This document shows, piece by piece, positions 8,376 through 15,233 of a stretch of 64,000 nt of DNA (within the stretch, counting starts at the first letter, position 1; every line of letters begins with the position of its first letter). This DNA comes from Clostridia bacterium (lineage in GTDB: Bacteria > Bacillota > Clostridia > Oscillospirales > Acutalibacteraceae), in the NCBI GenBank assembly GCA_017421045.1, contig JAFQMC010000023.1, positions 31,083-95,082 on the forward strand. The letters run 5' to 3'. The notes beneath the pieces are model-generated. The model was given only the letters and a program-made list of their open reading frames with translations. It was not told where the DNA came from and did not search any database. Made by a program: the position numbers and the translations under genes.

Positions 8376-8960
8376 TTATTTATCGGCTGTGCGCCTTATA
8401 TATCTGTCGGTAACAAGAACCTTCACGGGAACATCGTGATCCTCTGAGGGAATGCCCCACTTGATAAAGCTTCCGTAGCAGAGTCCTGCTGTGATACCTT
8501 GAAAACTGCTGAGAAATCTGTCATAGTAGCCACCGCCGAATCCAAGGCGGTTGCCCTCGGGGTCGAAGGAAAGTCCCGGGACTATGCACAGTGCTCCACT
8601 CATATCCGTGACTTTCTGTGAAGTTTCAGGGTCGGGTTCCATAATGCCCTTAGGACTTTCTCTGAGCTCTTCCAAGGAAGAAATATAGTAAAAGCTCATC
8701 TTACCCTCTGCTTCACATCGGGGCACTGCAACTTTTTTATTATTTGCAAGGACCGCATGGATAATGCCGCGGGTCTCGACCTCGTCTTTCTTAGCTACAT
8801 AGGTGAGAATCAGAGAAGCGTCTGCATACTCCCGTGAACAAAGAAGCCGTGAAGCTATATCTATATCGAGGCTCTTTTTGTAGAGAGGAGTCATCTTCCC
8901 TCTCATCTTTTTATAATGCTCCCTGAGCATTGATTTTTCTTCTCTTATTTTTACGGACAT
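8376..8960 (-). CDS. 5-formyltetrahydrofolate cyclo-ligase
   Basis: A 194-residue cytoplasmic enzyme converting 5-formyl-THF to 5,10-methenyl-THF with ATP. The N-terminus has the family REHYKKMRGKM pattern. The signature CIVPGLSFDPEGNRLGFGGG followed by YYDRFL near residue 140 is diagnostic, and KVAVPRCEAEGKM is present mid-protein. The start at 8960 overlaps the end of the DJ-1 gene by ten bases; an internal ATG nine codons later is possible. Folate one-carbon function fits the nearby thyX and tmk. Confidence 0.93.
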   Translation of the reverse strand: MSVKIREEKSMLREHYKKMRGKMTPLYKKSLDIDIASRLLCSREYADASLILTYVAKKDEVETRGIIHAVLANNKKVAVPRCEAEGKMSFYYISSLEELRESPKGIMEPDPETSQKVTDMSGALCIVPGLSFDPEGNRLGFGGGYYDRFLSSFQGITAGLCYGSFIKWGIPSEDHDVPVKVLVTDRYIRRTADK

Positions 8961-9502
8961 TGCATTGAATCCCTCAGCTTTTCTGCTACATCTGCGCCTT
9001 TGAGAAGCTCTACGATAAGCATGGCAAAGTCCACGGTGCATCCGGGACCTCTGCCGGTGACAATCTTACCGTCAAGGACTGCAGAAGCATCCTCCTTATA
9101 ATCAGCGCCGATAAGCTCTCCCTCGAACCCGGGATAACAGGTGGCATGCTTGCCCTTTAAAAGTCCCATATGACCAAGTATCTGAGGAGCGGCACAGATA
9201 GCAAAAATATATTTATCGTTCTCAGCACAGTAGCGAACAAGCTCGCCGACGGTCTTGGATTTCTCCAGATTCGTGGTGCCCGGCATACCGCCCGGAAGAA
9301 TGATGCCCTCCAGGTTCTTTGTGCTGACTTCTTTCTGCTTCAAATCTGTGACAAGAGTCATATTGTGTGCACCGACTATCATATCGGAATTTATCTTACT
9401 GATGCCTACTGTGCAGACATCGATTCCTGCACGGCGGAGAATATCCACTGTGGTTACAGTTTCTATCTCTTCAAATCCTCGTGCAACAAGACAATAGAGC
9501 AT
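8951..9502 (-). CDS. DJ-1/PfpI family protein
   Basis: A 183-residue class I glutamine-amidotransferase-like fold of the DJ-1/YajL type. It begins LVARGFEEIETVTTVDILRR, with the conserved glutamate near residue 11-12, and has the nucleophile elbow AICAAPQILG with the reactive cysteine at residue 103. The start is the ATG at 9502, preceded by GGAGG at eight bases, rather than the upstream ATG. Known relatives act as oxidative-stress or glyoxal-handling proteins, but the exact activity is debated. It overlaps the downstream 5-formyl-THF cyclo-ligase gene. Confidence 0.9.
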   Translation of the reverse strand: MLYCLVARGFEEIETVTTVDILRRAGIDVCTVGISKINSDMIVGAHNMTLVTDLKQKEVSTKNLEGIILPGGMPGTTNLEKSKTVGELVRYCAENDKYIFAICAAPQILGHMGLLKGKHATCYPGFEGELIGADYKEDASAVLDGKIVTGRGPGCTVDFAMLIVELLKGADVAEKLRDSMQCP

Positions 9503-9534
9503 TGTGTTATCCTCCTCATTCAAGGTTATATGTG

Positions 9535-10221
9535 TTAATCTTCAAGAAACGATTTTGCGGTTTCGTACACGTTGTTTGCAATTTCTTCTATGGACAGAGG
9601 GTTTTCTCCGTCACTGCAGGGAATAACCTTCCAACCCTGCTGTTTTGCCGCATAGAGAGCGCTCTCACGGCAGGCTCTGAGGAAATCTACGTTCTTCTCA
9701 TGCAGGTCTTTTTTTGACTCGTCGCTATTATATCTGCCTGTCATCAGCCTCTGAGAGACATCTGTGGGCATATCGAGATATATGACGCCGTCGGGTCTTG
9801 GAAGTCCCAGGCGGTCGTACTCGTACTCCGAAAGCCACGAAATAAACTCATCCCACCTATCCCTTGGGAGCTTAGAGGTCATATAGACCATATTGGAGGT
9901 GGTATAGCGGTCGAGGACAAAGAGTGTTCCCTGCTCGTAGTCACTGCGCCAGTTTTTGAGATAGCTCGTGACTCTGTCCACGGCGTAAAAGGATGCCGCC
10001 GCGTAAGAGTTGACGCAGGAGGGGTCATCCCCCAGCTCTCCGCCCAGATACATACGGACAGGAGCTGAGCCGTCGCTGTCGTAATCAGGAAAAGACAGCT
10101 TCTTCACGGTATATTTCTCTGAGAGTTTTTCCATAAGTATGCGGGACTGGGTAGCCTTACCTGAGCCGTCCAGACCCTCAATGACGATAATTCGTCCTCT
10201 GTTGTTATCAGGATTTTTCAT
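9535..10221 (-). CDS. tmk: Thymidylate kinase
   Basis: A 228-residue kinase phosphorylating dTMP to dTDP. The P-loop reads IEGLDGSGKATQS, with alanine where the usual Walker A has Ser/Thr directly after the lysine, and a threonine one position later. Other family motifs are FVLDRYTTSNMVYM and VIYLDMPTDVSQRLM. It overlaps the end of thyX by 14 bases, so dTMP synthesis and its phosphorylation are co-transcribed. The P-loop variant occurs at a position that normally contacts magnesium, so it is worth noting, but the rest of the fold is intact. Confidence 0.93.
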   Translation of the reverse strand: MKNPDNNRGRIIVIEGLDGSGKATQSRILMEKLSEKYTVKKLSFPDYDSDGSAPVRMYLGGELGDDPSCVNSYAAASFYAVDRVTSYLKNWRSDYEQGTLFVLDRYTTSNMVYMTSKLPRDRWDEFISWLSEYEYDRLGLPRPDGVIYLDMPTDVSQRLMTGRYNSDESKKDLHEKNVDFLRACRESALYAAKQQGWKVIPCSDGENPLSIEEIANNVYETAKSFLED

Positions 10222-11017
10222 AGCCGTACTGCTCTCTTACTTCCTTGATTTTTCCGCAGGTCATATTACCCTCGGGACAGCTTCCTCTCATACAAGAGGG
10301 TCCGCTCTTGCGGAAAATATGAGGTGCTGCCTCTTTGCACAGAAGAAGCATCTGGCGTGCAACCTCGCGGATTTCCCACTGGGCACGGTTGCAGCAGCGA
10401 TGTGCAAAGAAGTTTTCAAGACTGCGTGCATTAAAGGTGCAGACAATCTTGGTGGTGCAGGCATTGGGCAGGATGTAGCGTGCATCCTCGTTAGCCTTCT
10501 TGATAAAAGCTGAGCACTTCTGCTTATTCTCGGATTTATACTGAGCGATGATTTCAGCGTCGGTACCCTGATATGCCTTGCCTGTTTCTTCTGCAATATA
10601 TTTCACTGCCAGAGCATCTCGTATCTCAGAATACGCCTGCTTCTGAACTTCGATAACACGGTTATAAACCTCACTGCAATGAGGGTCAGACTCTATCTCG
10701 GGAGGAGTCACAAACTCAAAGCTGTTGCCGTCCACATAGCGTTGAGACTGCTGGCTGTAGGATGCAATACGATGACGGACAAGCTGGTGAGAGCAGGCTC
10801 GGGAAATGCCCTCAATACCAAAGGTGAAAGAGGCATGCTCAAAAGGGCTTGCGTGACCGATATCTGCCAGCATATTCACAAATGACGCTGTGGACTCCTC
10901 GGTAAGTCCATCCCTGATATCCTCGATTCCCGACGGAGAATAGCAGAGCTTAGCCGCCGCTGCAACAGTCTGCTCAGGGTCAGGTGTATGAGTCAAAAGC
11001 GTTACCTTGATAGCCAT
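10208..11017 (-). CDS. thyX: FAD-dependent thymidylate synthase ThyX
   Basis: A 269-residue flavoprotein making dTMP from dUMP with methylene-THF and NADPH. The ThyX motif RHR-x7-S is present in full as RHRIASYSQQS, followed by QRYVDGNSFEF. The start is the ATG at 11017 with AGAGG upstream; the longer open frame has no ribosome site. It is the first gene of a run thyX-tmk-DJ-1-5FCL-mltG-U32 and has a strong promoter. ThyX is common in anaerobes lacking a dihydrofolate reductase-dependent ThyA cycle. Confidence 0.96.
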   Translation of the reverse strand: MAIKVTLLTHTPDPEQTVAAAAKLCYSPSGIEDIRDGLTEESTASFVNMLADIGHASPFEHASFTFGIEGISRACSHQLVRHRIASYSQQSQRYVDGNSFEFVTPPEIESDPHCSEVYNRVIEVQKQAYSEIRDALAVKYIAEETGKAYQGTDAEIIAQYKSENKQKCSAFIKKANEDARYILPNACTTKIVCTFNARSLENFFAHRCCNRAQWEIREVARQMLLLCKEAAPHIFRKSGPSCMRGSCPEGNMTCGKIKEVREQYGYEKS

Positions 11018-11068
11018 AATGATTCCTCTCAATCCTAAAAAATACACACTTATCCAGTATTTCATAAT

Positions 11069-11097
11069 ATTATAGCACAACATATATGAAAAATCAA
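11069..11097 (-). promoter_or_regulatory. Promoter of thyX operon
   Basis: Minus strand: TTGATT (11097-11092), a 17-base spacer, TATAAT (11074-11069). Confidence 0.78.
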
Positions 11098-11102
11098 GAA
11101 AA

Positions 11103-11134
11103 GGGACAGCTATCCTGAGAAGAATAGCTGTCCC
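11103..11134 (-). terminator. Terminator after the phage-like cassette
   Basis: GGGACAGCTAT (11103-11113) pairs perfectly with ATAGCTGTCCC (11124-11134). On the minus strand it is followed by TTTTCTT. It closes the holin-amidase cassette before the thyX promoter. Confidence 0.82.
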
Positions 11135-11167
11135 CTTTTTATACTGATTATCTATGCCTGTGCTTAG

Positions 11168-11449
11168 TTACACATTCTCGTTATCCGTGAGAAATTTCTC
11201 TACCTTTTCGGCTGTTAATCTGCCTGATTTCACAGCTTTCAGAACCTTCTCTGCTACCCGAGAAGCCGTAGAAAAATTGTTGTTCATATAGGTGTTCCAG
11301 ATTACGGCACCCAGTGTCACCAATATGGACACAATTTCATAAGCTGTTGAATCGGATACGGGAATGGGATTCAACCCCGTGAGTGTCAGAATCTCATTGA
11401 GCAATGTGAAAACCAACACTCCGACTCTGATTAAAGTGTTTTTGTCCAT
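11168..11449 (-). CDS. Phage holin-like small membrane protein
   Basis: A 93-residue protein with two hydrophobic segments (IRVGVLVFTLLNEILTLTG and YEIVSILVTLGAVIWNTYM) and a charged C-terminus ending EKFLTDNENV. Size and layout match SPP1-family holins, which form membrane lesions and release the endolysin. The ATG at 11449 has AAGGAG five bases upstream; the stop of the amidase gene overlaps this site. It directly follows an amidase, the classic holin-endolysin pairing. Family assignment is by size, topology and context. Confidence 0.75.
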   Translation of the reverse strand: MDKNTLIRVGVLVFTLLNEILTLTGLNPIPVSDSTAYEIVSILVTLGAVIWNTYMNNNFSTASRVAEKVLKAVKSGRLTAEKVEKFLTDNENV

Positions 11450-11460
11450 GCTTGCTCCTT

Positions 11461-12405
11461 TCACTGGATGCCGGCAAGCTGTTTCTGAATCTCGGTTGCA
11501 TCCTGAACAGTCACCTTGCCGTCGCCGTTTACATCTCCTGCGATAACGCTTTGAACATCTGCGCGTTTTGCACTCAGAACTGCATCAAGGTCTGTGATAA
11601 ACTGCAGATTCACAGCCACATCTGCGTTCTTGTAGCCAAGATATGCCTTAGCTTCAAGGATTGCCGCCTTGGTGAGCTTGCCCTTCTTGTTGTCAATGGG
11701 CTTGACGTAGGTTTTGACAATGTCATACTCGTAAGCTTCACGAAGAAGCGCCTGAACAGAAGCTGTCTCGAAGTTCTCTGCCGTCTTTGTCTCGGTTGCG
11801 GTTGCAGTTGGTGTCGCCTTTTTTGTGAGCTTGCCACGCTTGACGACTACGTCCACGATAGCCTTGGCGCACTGGTCTGCAAACTTTTCAGTGAGGATAA
11901 CGGGCACGTCGGTTTTGCTGTCCATAAAGCCAAGCTCCAGAAGCACCGCGGGCATATTGGTCTCTCTCACCTCGTGCAAATTCATTTTTGCAAGAGGTGT
12001 TGAGCGATTGCCTTTAAGCCCTGTTTCTTTTATGAGGGCATTGTACAATTCCTTCTGCCACGCTACAGACTCTGCACTCGCGCTGTTGTATACGATTGCA
12101 ACAATACCGCCACCAGAGCCGCCACCAATGCCTGCATTGTGGTGAACGGACAGATAGAAGTCTGCACCGAAACTGTTGGCGGCATTGGTTCTGGCTGTGA
12201 GAGAAATATCCTTGTTGCCCGTTGTATCGTCTGTTCGCAGAAGCTCGTAGCCTGTATAGTTTCTGAGAAGCTTTTCTACCTTGTCTGCGATTCTGTCGTT
12301 GAGCACCCACTCCCTTGTCTCTTTAGGATCAAGGGACTTGAGGCAACGTTTACCGGGAGTACCCTTGTAGTGACCTGCTGTGAGTGCGATTTTAAAATTT
12401 GCCAT
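11461..12405 (-). CDS. N-acetylmuramoyl-L-alanine amidase (endolysin) with a C-terminal half dockerin
   Basis: A 314-residue protein with an Amidase_3 domain at about 1-185 that cleaves the muramic acid-alanine bond of peptidoglycan. Zinc ligands are visible in LTAGHYKG, the downstream glutamate, SVHHNAG and the catalytic region LLELGFMDS. There is no signal peptide, as expected of a holin-dependent endolysin. A threonine-rich linker leads to a helical segment with peptidoglycan-binding-like repeats (KLTKAAILEAKAYLG). The last 25 residues, GDVNGDGKVTVQDATEIQK onward, form one dockerin repeat, whereas true dockerins have two. Start at 12405 with GGAG upstream. Confidence 0.88.
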   Translation of the reverse strand: MANFKIALTAGHYKGTPGKRCLKSLDPKETREWVLNDRIADKVEKLLRNYTGYELLRTDDTTGNKDISLTARTNAANSFGADFYLSVHHNAGIGGGSGGGIVAIVYNSASAESVAWQKELYNALIKETGLKGNRSTPLAKMNLHEVRETNMPAVLLELGFMDSKTDVPVILTEKFADQCAKAIVDVVVKRGKLTKKATPTATATETKTAENFETASVQALLREAYEYDIVKTYVKPIDNKKGKLTKAAILEAKAYLGYKNADVAVNLQFITDLDAVLSAKRADVQSVIAGDVNGDGKVTVQDATEIQKQLAGIQ

Positions 12406-12420
12406 ATAACTACTCCTTTT

Positions 12421-12705
12421 TTAAGAAATACCCAGTCTGATAAAAATATAGCCGATGAGACCCGTCACTACTGCAAGCAAGGCTTTCTCGACAATGGAAT
12501 CCCATCTTTTGCCGGGCTTGTCTTTGATTGACTTGATATCGGTCTTGATTTCGCCGAGGCTGGATTCCATTTCGCTCTGCTTCTCGGCAAGGACAGCTAC
12601 ACTCTTGATGAGTTCGTCGTTTTTGTCTGCCCTTTCTTCCAGCTTATCAATACGTCTTGTGTTTGATTTTGCTCTGTCGAGGACTTCCTGATATTTTACT
12701 TCCAC
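12421..12705 (-). CDS. XhlA-like coiled-coil membrane protein of phage type
   Basis: A 94-residue protein: a long acidic/basic coiled coil (RIDKLEERADKNDELIKSV) and then one C-terminal transmembrane segment (ALLAVVTGLIGYIFIRLGIS). This is the layout of XhlA/haemolysin-like proteins that accompany holins in defective Bacillus prophages such as PBSX. The start is taken as GTG at 12705, nine bases after AGGAGG, one base past the stop of the upstream gene. A helper role in lysis is inferred from similarity and position. Confidence 0.65.
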   Translation of the reverse strand: MEVKYQEVLDRAKSNTRRIDKLEERADKNDELIKSVAVLAEKQSEMESSLGEIKTDIKSIKDKPGKRWDSIVEKALLAVVTGLIGYIFIRLGIS

Positions 12706-12706
12706 A

Positions 12707-12949
12707 TCAGACTGCCTCCTCTGCATTTAATGCTTCCTGTCTGAAGCGAAGATACACTGCATCTTCTGTCTCCTCATAGTAAGAAACTGCGCAGAAGCCT
12801 TCTGTTTCTTCGGGCACTTCATCTGTGATGAGAGGTTTATATCCTTGCTCTCGGGCTTTTTCTTCGTCGTTGGTGTAGACGATGCCGTCAAACTCTACCA
12901 GACCTTTGTATCTTTCTATCCTATTCTCAGATATAAATTTTGCTAACAT
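12707..12949 (-). CDS. Small protein of phage cassette, unknown function
   Basis: An 80-residue acidic soluble protein beginning MLAKFISENRIERYKGLVEF and with several aromatic residues in its centre (GFCAVSYYEETEDAVYLRF). It is not recognised. Its start overlaps the stop of the LamG gene by one base and its stop is one base before the XhlA-like start, so it belongs to the same transcript. Small proteins at this place between tail fibre and lysis genes are common in phages of clostridia. Confidence 0.6.
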   Translation of the reverse strand: MLAKFISENRIERYKGLVEFDGIVYTNDEEKAREQGYKPLITDEVPEETEGFCAVSYYEETEDAVYLRFRQEALNAEEAV

Positions 12950-13671
12950 CAGAAATCAAACCTCCTTCTATCAATCTGCAGGTTATGCTCCCGCTCTGCG
13001 ACACTGAGCTTTCGGTCGTAAACGCGGATACAGCATATCTCGCCACTGAATCTATAGGAATATGAGTTGTAATACCTGCATCCGATTGTGGTATATGTAG
13101 GATTATACATAGAGCCTTCGGCGGTACCCTTCTGACATTCTGTGCCGTTTTGATAGAGCACGTAGTCGTTTAAATCCGTGTCGCCGTAGACAATAGAATA
13201 GCTTGCTCTGCCGAGAAGCGAATCCGACGTTACCAATGACGGACACTGTGCATCGGATGTGCCGACTTTGAGACCTTTCGATGCAGGTCGGTACCAGAGT
13301 CCTGCGGCAGAGTTTTCTGCAGGTGTGGTCTTGCCTGCTCCTAAGAAGATGACCTGAATATTATCTGTGTTATTAAGCTTGCAGACAATCTCAATGGTAC
13401 GTTCACAAATACCTGCGAGCACTCCTCCGGCGACACTACTGCTGATAATTCCCAGAGAATCTACATCATTAAAAGAAATTGAATCTGCGTTTTTGACAAC
13501 ATTTTGCAACTCTGCCTGATAAGCATTTCCTGACAAATCTTTCCACCTGTTTATGATTGAACTGTCATCAAGCTGTGATTCGCCATCAAGCCAGAGTACG
13601 AGTCCGTCCTTGATGTATTCATCCTGCTGTGACTGAATCATCTGCAGTGCACGCTTCTTAAGATTACCCAT
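12949..13671 (-). CDS. LamG-like jellyroll (concanavalin-type) protein of the phage cassette
   Basis: A 240-residue protein. After an N-terminal helix (KKRALQMIQSQQDEY) comes a typical LamG opening, DGLVLWLDGESQLDDSS, then GNAYQAELQNV, and the closing FSGEICCIRVYDRKLSVAER, a signature of LamG/laminin-G-like domains. Such domains occur on phage tail tips and bind glycans. The ATG at 13671 follows AGAGG and overlaps the preceding stop by eight bases. Likely role: host-surface or glycan recognition next to the baseplate protein. Confidence 0.75.
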   Translation of the reverse strand: MGNLKKRALQMIQSQQDEYIKDGLVLWLDGESQLDDSSIINRWKDLSGNAYQAELQNVVKNADSISFNDVDSLGIISSSVAGGVLAGICERTIEIVCKLNNTDNIQVIFLGAGKTTPAENSAAGLWYRPASKGLKVGTSDAQCPSLVTSDSLLGRASYSIVYGDTDLNDYVLYQNGTECQKGTAEGSMYNPTYTTIGCRYYNSYSYRFSGEICCIRVYDRKLSVAEREHNLQIDRRRFDF

Positions 13672-15145
13672 TGGTGACACCTCTTGAAACAGCGTTCACG
13701 TTGAAGCCGTCATACCAGAAGATGACGTTGTAGGTTTTGTTTGCCTTCGGAACAAGGCAGTTGTATGTAACCTCGGCACCATTCTCCGTAGTAGTGACAC
13801 TCTCAACGTCGTCACCGCTCCACTTGATGAAAGAGGGACAGGTAATAGAAGTTGCTGTATCGTTGCTTCTGAACACAATGGATGCCTCAAAATCACAGGG
13901 TGTATCAGCAGGCAAGGAAATCTGAATATGGGCAACTGTTCCGCATCGTGTCTCTTTTCTGTTCTCAAGGCTTATCTGAGGAGCGATAGATTCATCAGAC
14001 ACGATTGAGGTCTTTGCCTGAAACTCCTGCCAGGGTGTCCAGTCCTCCTCGGTATACACGCCGTCCTCCGTGCACCAGATTCCGCGGTACTCGACTTTAT
14101 CAACACTCATACGAAGTTGCATAAGGTGGCTGTCGGAGTCGGGTTTGAGCACAACGAGCACCTGATGTGTACCCGAGTGAGAATCCAGCTGGTATATGCC
14201 CGGAGTGGTTCTGGAACCATAGAAAGAATCGGTGAAGATTCCGCTTGCGGAAACTTTACTCACAGGCAGTGACAGATAATGGCTTACGAAATCATCTGAG
14301 AATTTATCGGTGCTGTCTATCACCCCGAAGGCAAGCTTCTCGGCGGTCACTGCATTGTCTTCAATGTGTTTTGACCTGATGCAGGCATCCGTGAGATGAT
14401 CGGAAGAAACCGCACCCTCGGCGATTTTTGACGACGTTACGGCAGCATTCGACAGTTTATCCTCGGAAACCGCACCGGGTGCGATTGCTACGTTTCCAAC
14501 TGCATACTGACCCAGTTTGTCGGCGGTGACGGCGTTGGATGCAAGTTTTGCGGAGCTGACGGCATTGGGTGCAAGCTTTGAGGTTGTGACAGCACCGTCT
14601 GCAAGCTCGCCCGGGCTTATCTCGCCACGGGAAGGTTTTCCGCTGTCGATGTATACTCCTTTGTCGGCTTTGTAGATGTACCAGTTGCCGTTGTCGCCGA
14701 TGTAGGGCATCATGACGCAGACATCGGACACGGTCTGTGCAAGGTAGTTGAGCTTTTTCTCATATTCGAGAAACTCTGAGTTTTCCCTGAGAAAAGTATC
14801 AGAGAGCTCTGCGCTGTCGCCTACGATGAAAGTATCGGAGGTTGTGTGATATACAACGCCCGAGGCGGTAAAAGCCTTAATCTGAGCACAGACAAGACCG
14901 CTCTTGAAGATATGCTCCGTGAGCACATCCCAGCTGAGGACAACACCCTGCTCGCAAGTCTTTGACGGGAGAACGAAGTAATTAACTGTACCGTCATCAA
15001 AGGTAAGGTAGATGCGGTAGATTCGGTCTGCCTTGGTGGCACCGACGAGTAAAAATTCAATTGTTCTGTTGAGGTTATCGCCTGCAAATCCGATAAAACG
15101 CTCATTTTCGGGGATGGTGAGTTTTCCATCCAGAATTGTAATCAT
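13664..15145 (-). CDS. Phage baseplate/tail-fibre-like protein with BppU-type N-terminus
   Basis: A 493-residue protein. The first 120 residues (IPENERFIGFAGDNLNRTIEF, then YRIYLTFDDGTVNYFVLP) resemble the BppU/baseplate upper protein N-terminal domain. The middle, about 180-280, is a repeat of roughly 12 residues (GAVTTSKLAPNA, NAVTADKLGQYA and so on) typical of trimeric tail fibres. The C-terminus is beta-rich and may bind a receptor. Start at 15145 with GGAGGT nine bases upstream. It is the first gene of the cassette; only about 30 bases separate it from the uvrA terminator, so no clear promoter was found. Confidence 0.75.
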   Translation of the reverse strand: MITILDGKLTIPENERFIGFAGDNLNRTIEFLLVGATKADRIYRIYLTFDDGTVNYFVLPSKTCEQGVVLSWDVLTEHIFKSGLVCAQIKAFTASGVVYHTTSDTFIVGDSAELSDTFLRENSEFLEYEKKLNYLAQTVSDVCVMMPYIGDNGNWYIYKADKGVYIDSGKPSRGEISPGELADGAVTTSKLAPNAVSSAKLASNAVTADKLGQYAVGNVAIAPGAVSEDKLSNAAVTSSKIAEGAVSSDHLTDACIRSKHIEDNAVTAEKLAFGVIDSTDKFSDDFVSHYLSLPVSKVSASGIFTDSFYGSRTTPGIYQLDSHSGTHQVLVVLKPDSDSHLMQLRMSVDKVEYRGIWCTEDGVYTEEDWTPWQEFQAKTSIVSDESIAPQISLENRKETRCGTVAHIQISLPADTPCDFEASIVFRSNDTATSITCPSFIKWSGDDVESVTTTENGAEVTYNCLVPKANKTYNVIFWYDGFNVNAVSRGVTNG

Positions 15146-15178
15146 AGAATTACACCTCCAACCACAGGCAAAAAAGAA

Positions 15179-15210
15179 AGAGAAATTGCATAAAACAATG
15201 CAATTTCTCT
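15179..15210 (-). terminator. uvrA terminator
   Basis: AGAGAAATTGCAT and ATGCAATTTCTCT form a perfect 13-base stem. On the minus strand it is followed by TTCTTTTTT. It lies between uvrA and the phage-like cassette. Confidence 0.88.
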
Positions 15211-15233
15211 TAAAGTTAGAATTATTTATTTTT

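Larger units (their letters stand above)
11168..15145 (-). mobile_element. Phage-derived tail/lysis cassette (six genes), no integrase or packaging genes
   Basis: Six adjoining minus-strand genes with overlapping or near-touching ends look phage-derived: a baseplate/fibre-type protein, a LamG-domain protein, an 80-residue protein, an XhlA-like coiled-coil membrane protein, an N-acetylmuramoyl-L-alanine amidase and a small holin. This is the usual order at the end of a tail operon. No integrase, terminase, capsid or repeat ends are present, and both sides are housekeeping genes (uvrA, thyX). It is therefore a remnant or a domesticated set. The amidase carries half a dockerin, which argues for host adaptation. 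Confidence 0.75.

Noticed and set aside
14400-14620. Short repeats in the tail-fibre gene considered as a DNA repeat element
   Set aside because: They follow the codon frame and encode the 12-residue fibre repeat.
11168-15145. Complete prophage
   Set aside because: Only tail-end and lysis genes are found; no integrase, capsid, portal or terminase and no attachment repeats were seen.
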